DNA of 5,682 bases, taken from NCBI GenBank assembly GCA_023431055.1, contig JAEYXX010000083.1, positions 1-5,682 of the forward strand, written 5' to 3'. This document shows, one piece after another, positions 5,621-5,682 of this stretch. Position 1 is the stretch's first letter. Each line of letters opens with the position of its first letter. The position numbers were made by a program, and so were the translations under genes. Origin of the DNA: Pseudomonadota bacterium. GTDB lineage: Bacteria; Pseudomonadota; Gammaproteobacteria; Pseudomonadales; Pseudomonadaceae. The notes under the pieces are model-generated. The model did no database searches and was not told where the DNA came from. It saw nothing but the letters and a program-made list of their open reading frames with translations.

Positions 5621-5682
5621 ATGGCCAAGACAAGCATGAAGAACCGCGAGCTGAAGCGTCAGCAAACGGTTGCCAAGTACGC
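5621..5682 (+). CDS. rpsN: 30S ribosomal protein S14, N-terminal part (3' end outside window)
   Basis: Only the first 20 codons and two bases are present. They read MAKTSMKNRELKRQQTVAKY, close to the E. coli start MAKQSMKAREVKR. This matches the long, zinc-free form of S14 (about 101 residues) usual in gammaproteobacteria rather than the short zinc-ribbon paralogue, although the decisive C-terminal half is missing. S14 binds the 3' domain of 16S rRNA in the 30S head next to S3 and S10. The ribosome binding site is GGAG at 5608-5611, 9 bases before ATG and 3 bases after the rplE stop. Position after rplE is the standard spc order, so rpsH (S8) would be expected next. Confidence 0.95.
   Translation, partial: MAKTSMKNRELKRQQTVAKY

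Noticed and set aside
1..5682. Mobile element, CRISPR array, tRNA or foreign gene cassette
   Set aside because: Coding genes fill the window with gaps of at most 23 bases, and the gene order is the standard S10-spc order. There are no direct repeats or transposase-like sequences.

Overview
The window is a solid block of ribosomal-protein genes, all on the + strand, from the bacterial S10 and spc operons. It holds twelve complete genes and two cut by the window edges, in the order rplC(partial)-rplD-rplW-rplB-rpsS-rplV-rpsC-rplP-rpmC-rpsQ-rplN-rplX-rplE-rpsN(partial). The order and the proteins are those of a gammaproteobacterium. The L22, S19, S3 and S17 sequences, the strong preference for G or C at third codon positions, and the near absence of spacers point to Pseudomonas or a very close relative. 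A non-aeruginosa species is my tentative impression, from remembered sequences only.

Region by region: positions 1-354 are the C-terminal half of L3. Positions 369-4328 carry the rest of the S10 operon (L4, L23, L2, S19, L22, S3, L16, L29, S17). Positions 4352-5682 begin the spc operon (L14, L24, L5, start of S14). Junctions run from a 4-base overlap (rplD/rplW) to a 23-base gap (rpsQ/rplN). No stretch without a gene exceeds 23 bases. There is no room for tRNAs, mobile elements or CRISPR arrays, and I see no terminator.

The products assemble the two ribosomal subunits together. L2, L3, L4, L16 and L14 surround the peptidyl-transferase region and the intersubunit face. L4 and L22 line the exit tunnel, and L23 and L29 surround its exit. 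L5 contacts the P-site tRNA and the 30S head, while S3, S14 and S19 build the 30S head and S17 the body. The genes look co-transcribed and translationally coupled: many stop codons run straight into the next Shine-Dalgarno sequence.

I found no undescribed system. The best leads are regulatory. One is an inverted repeat that buries the rplE ribosome binding site, where E. coli has its S8 autoregulatory target. Another is the S10/spc boundary, too short to hold the separate spc promoter known in E. coli. Others are a recurrent stop-codon/Shine-Dalgarno fusion and a compact hairpin inside rpmC.
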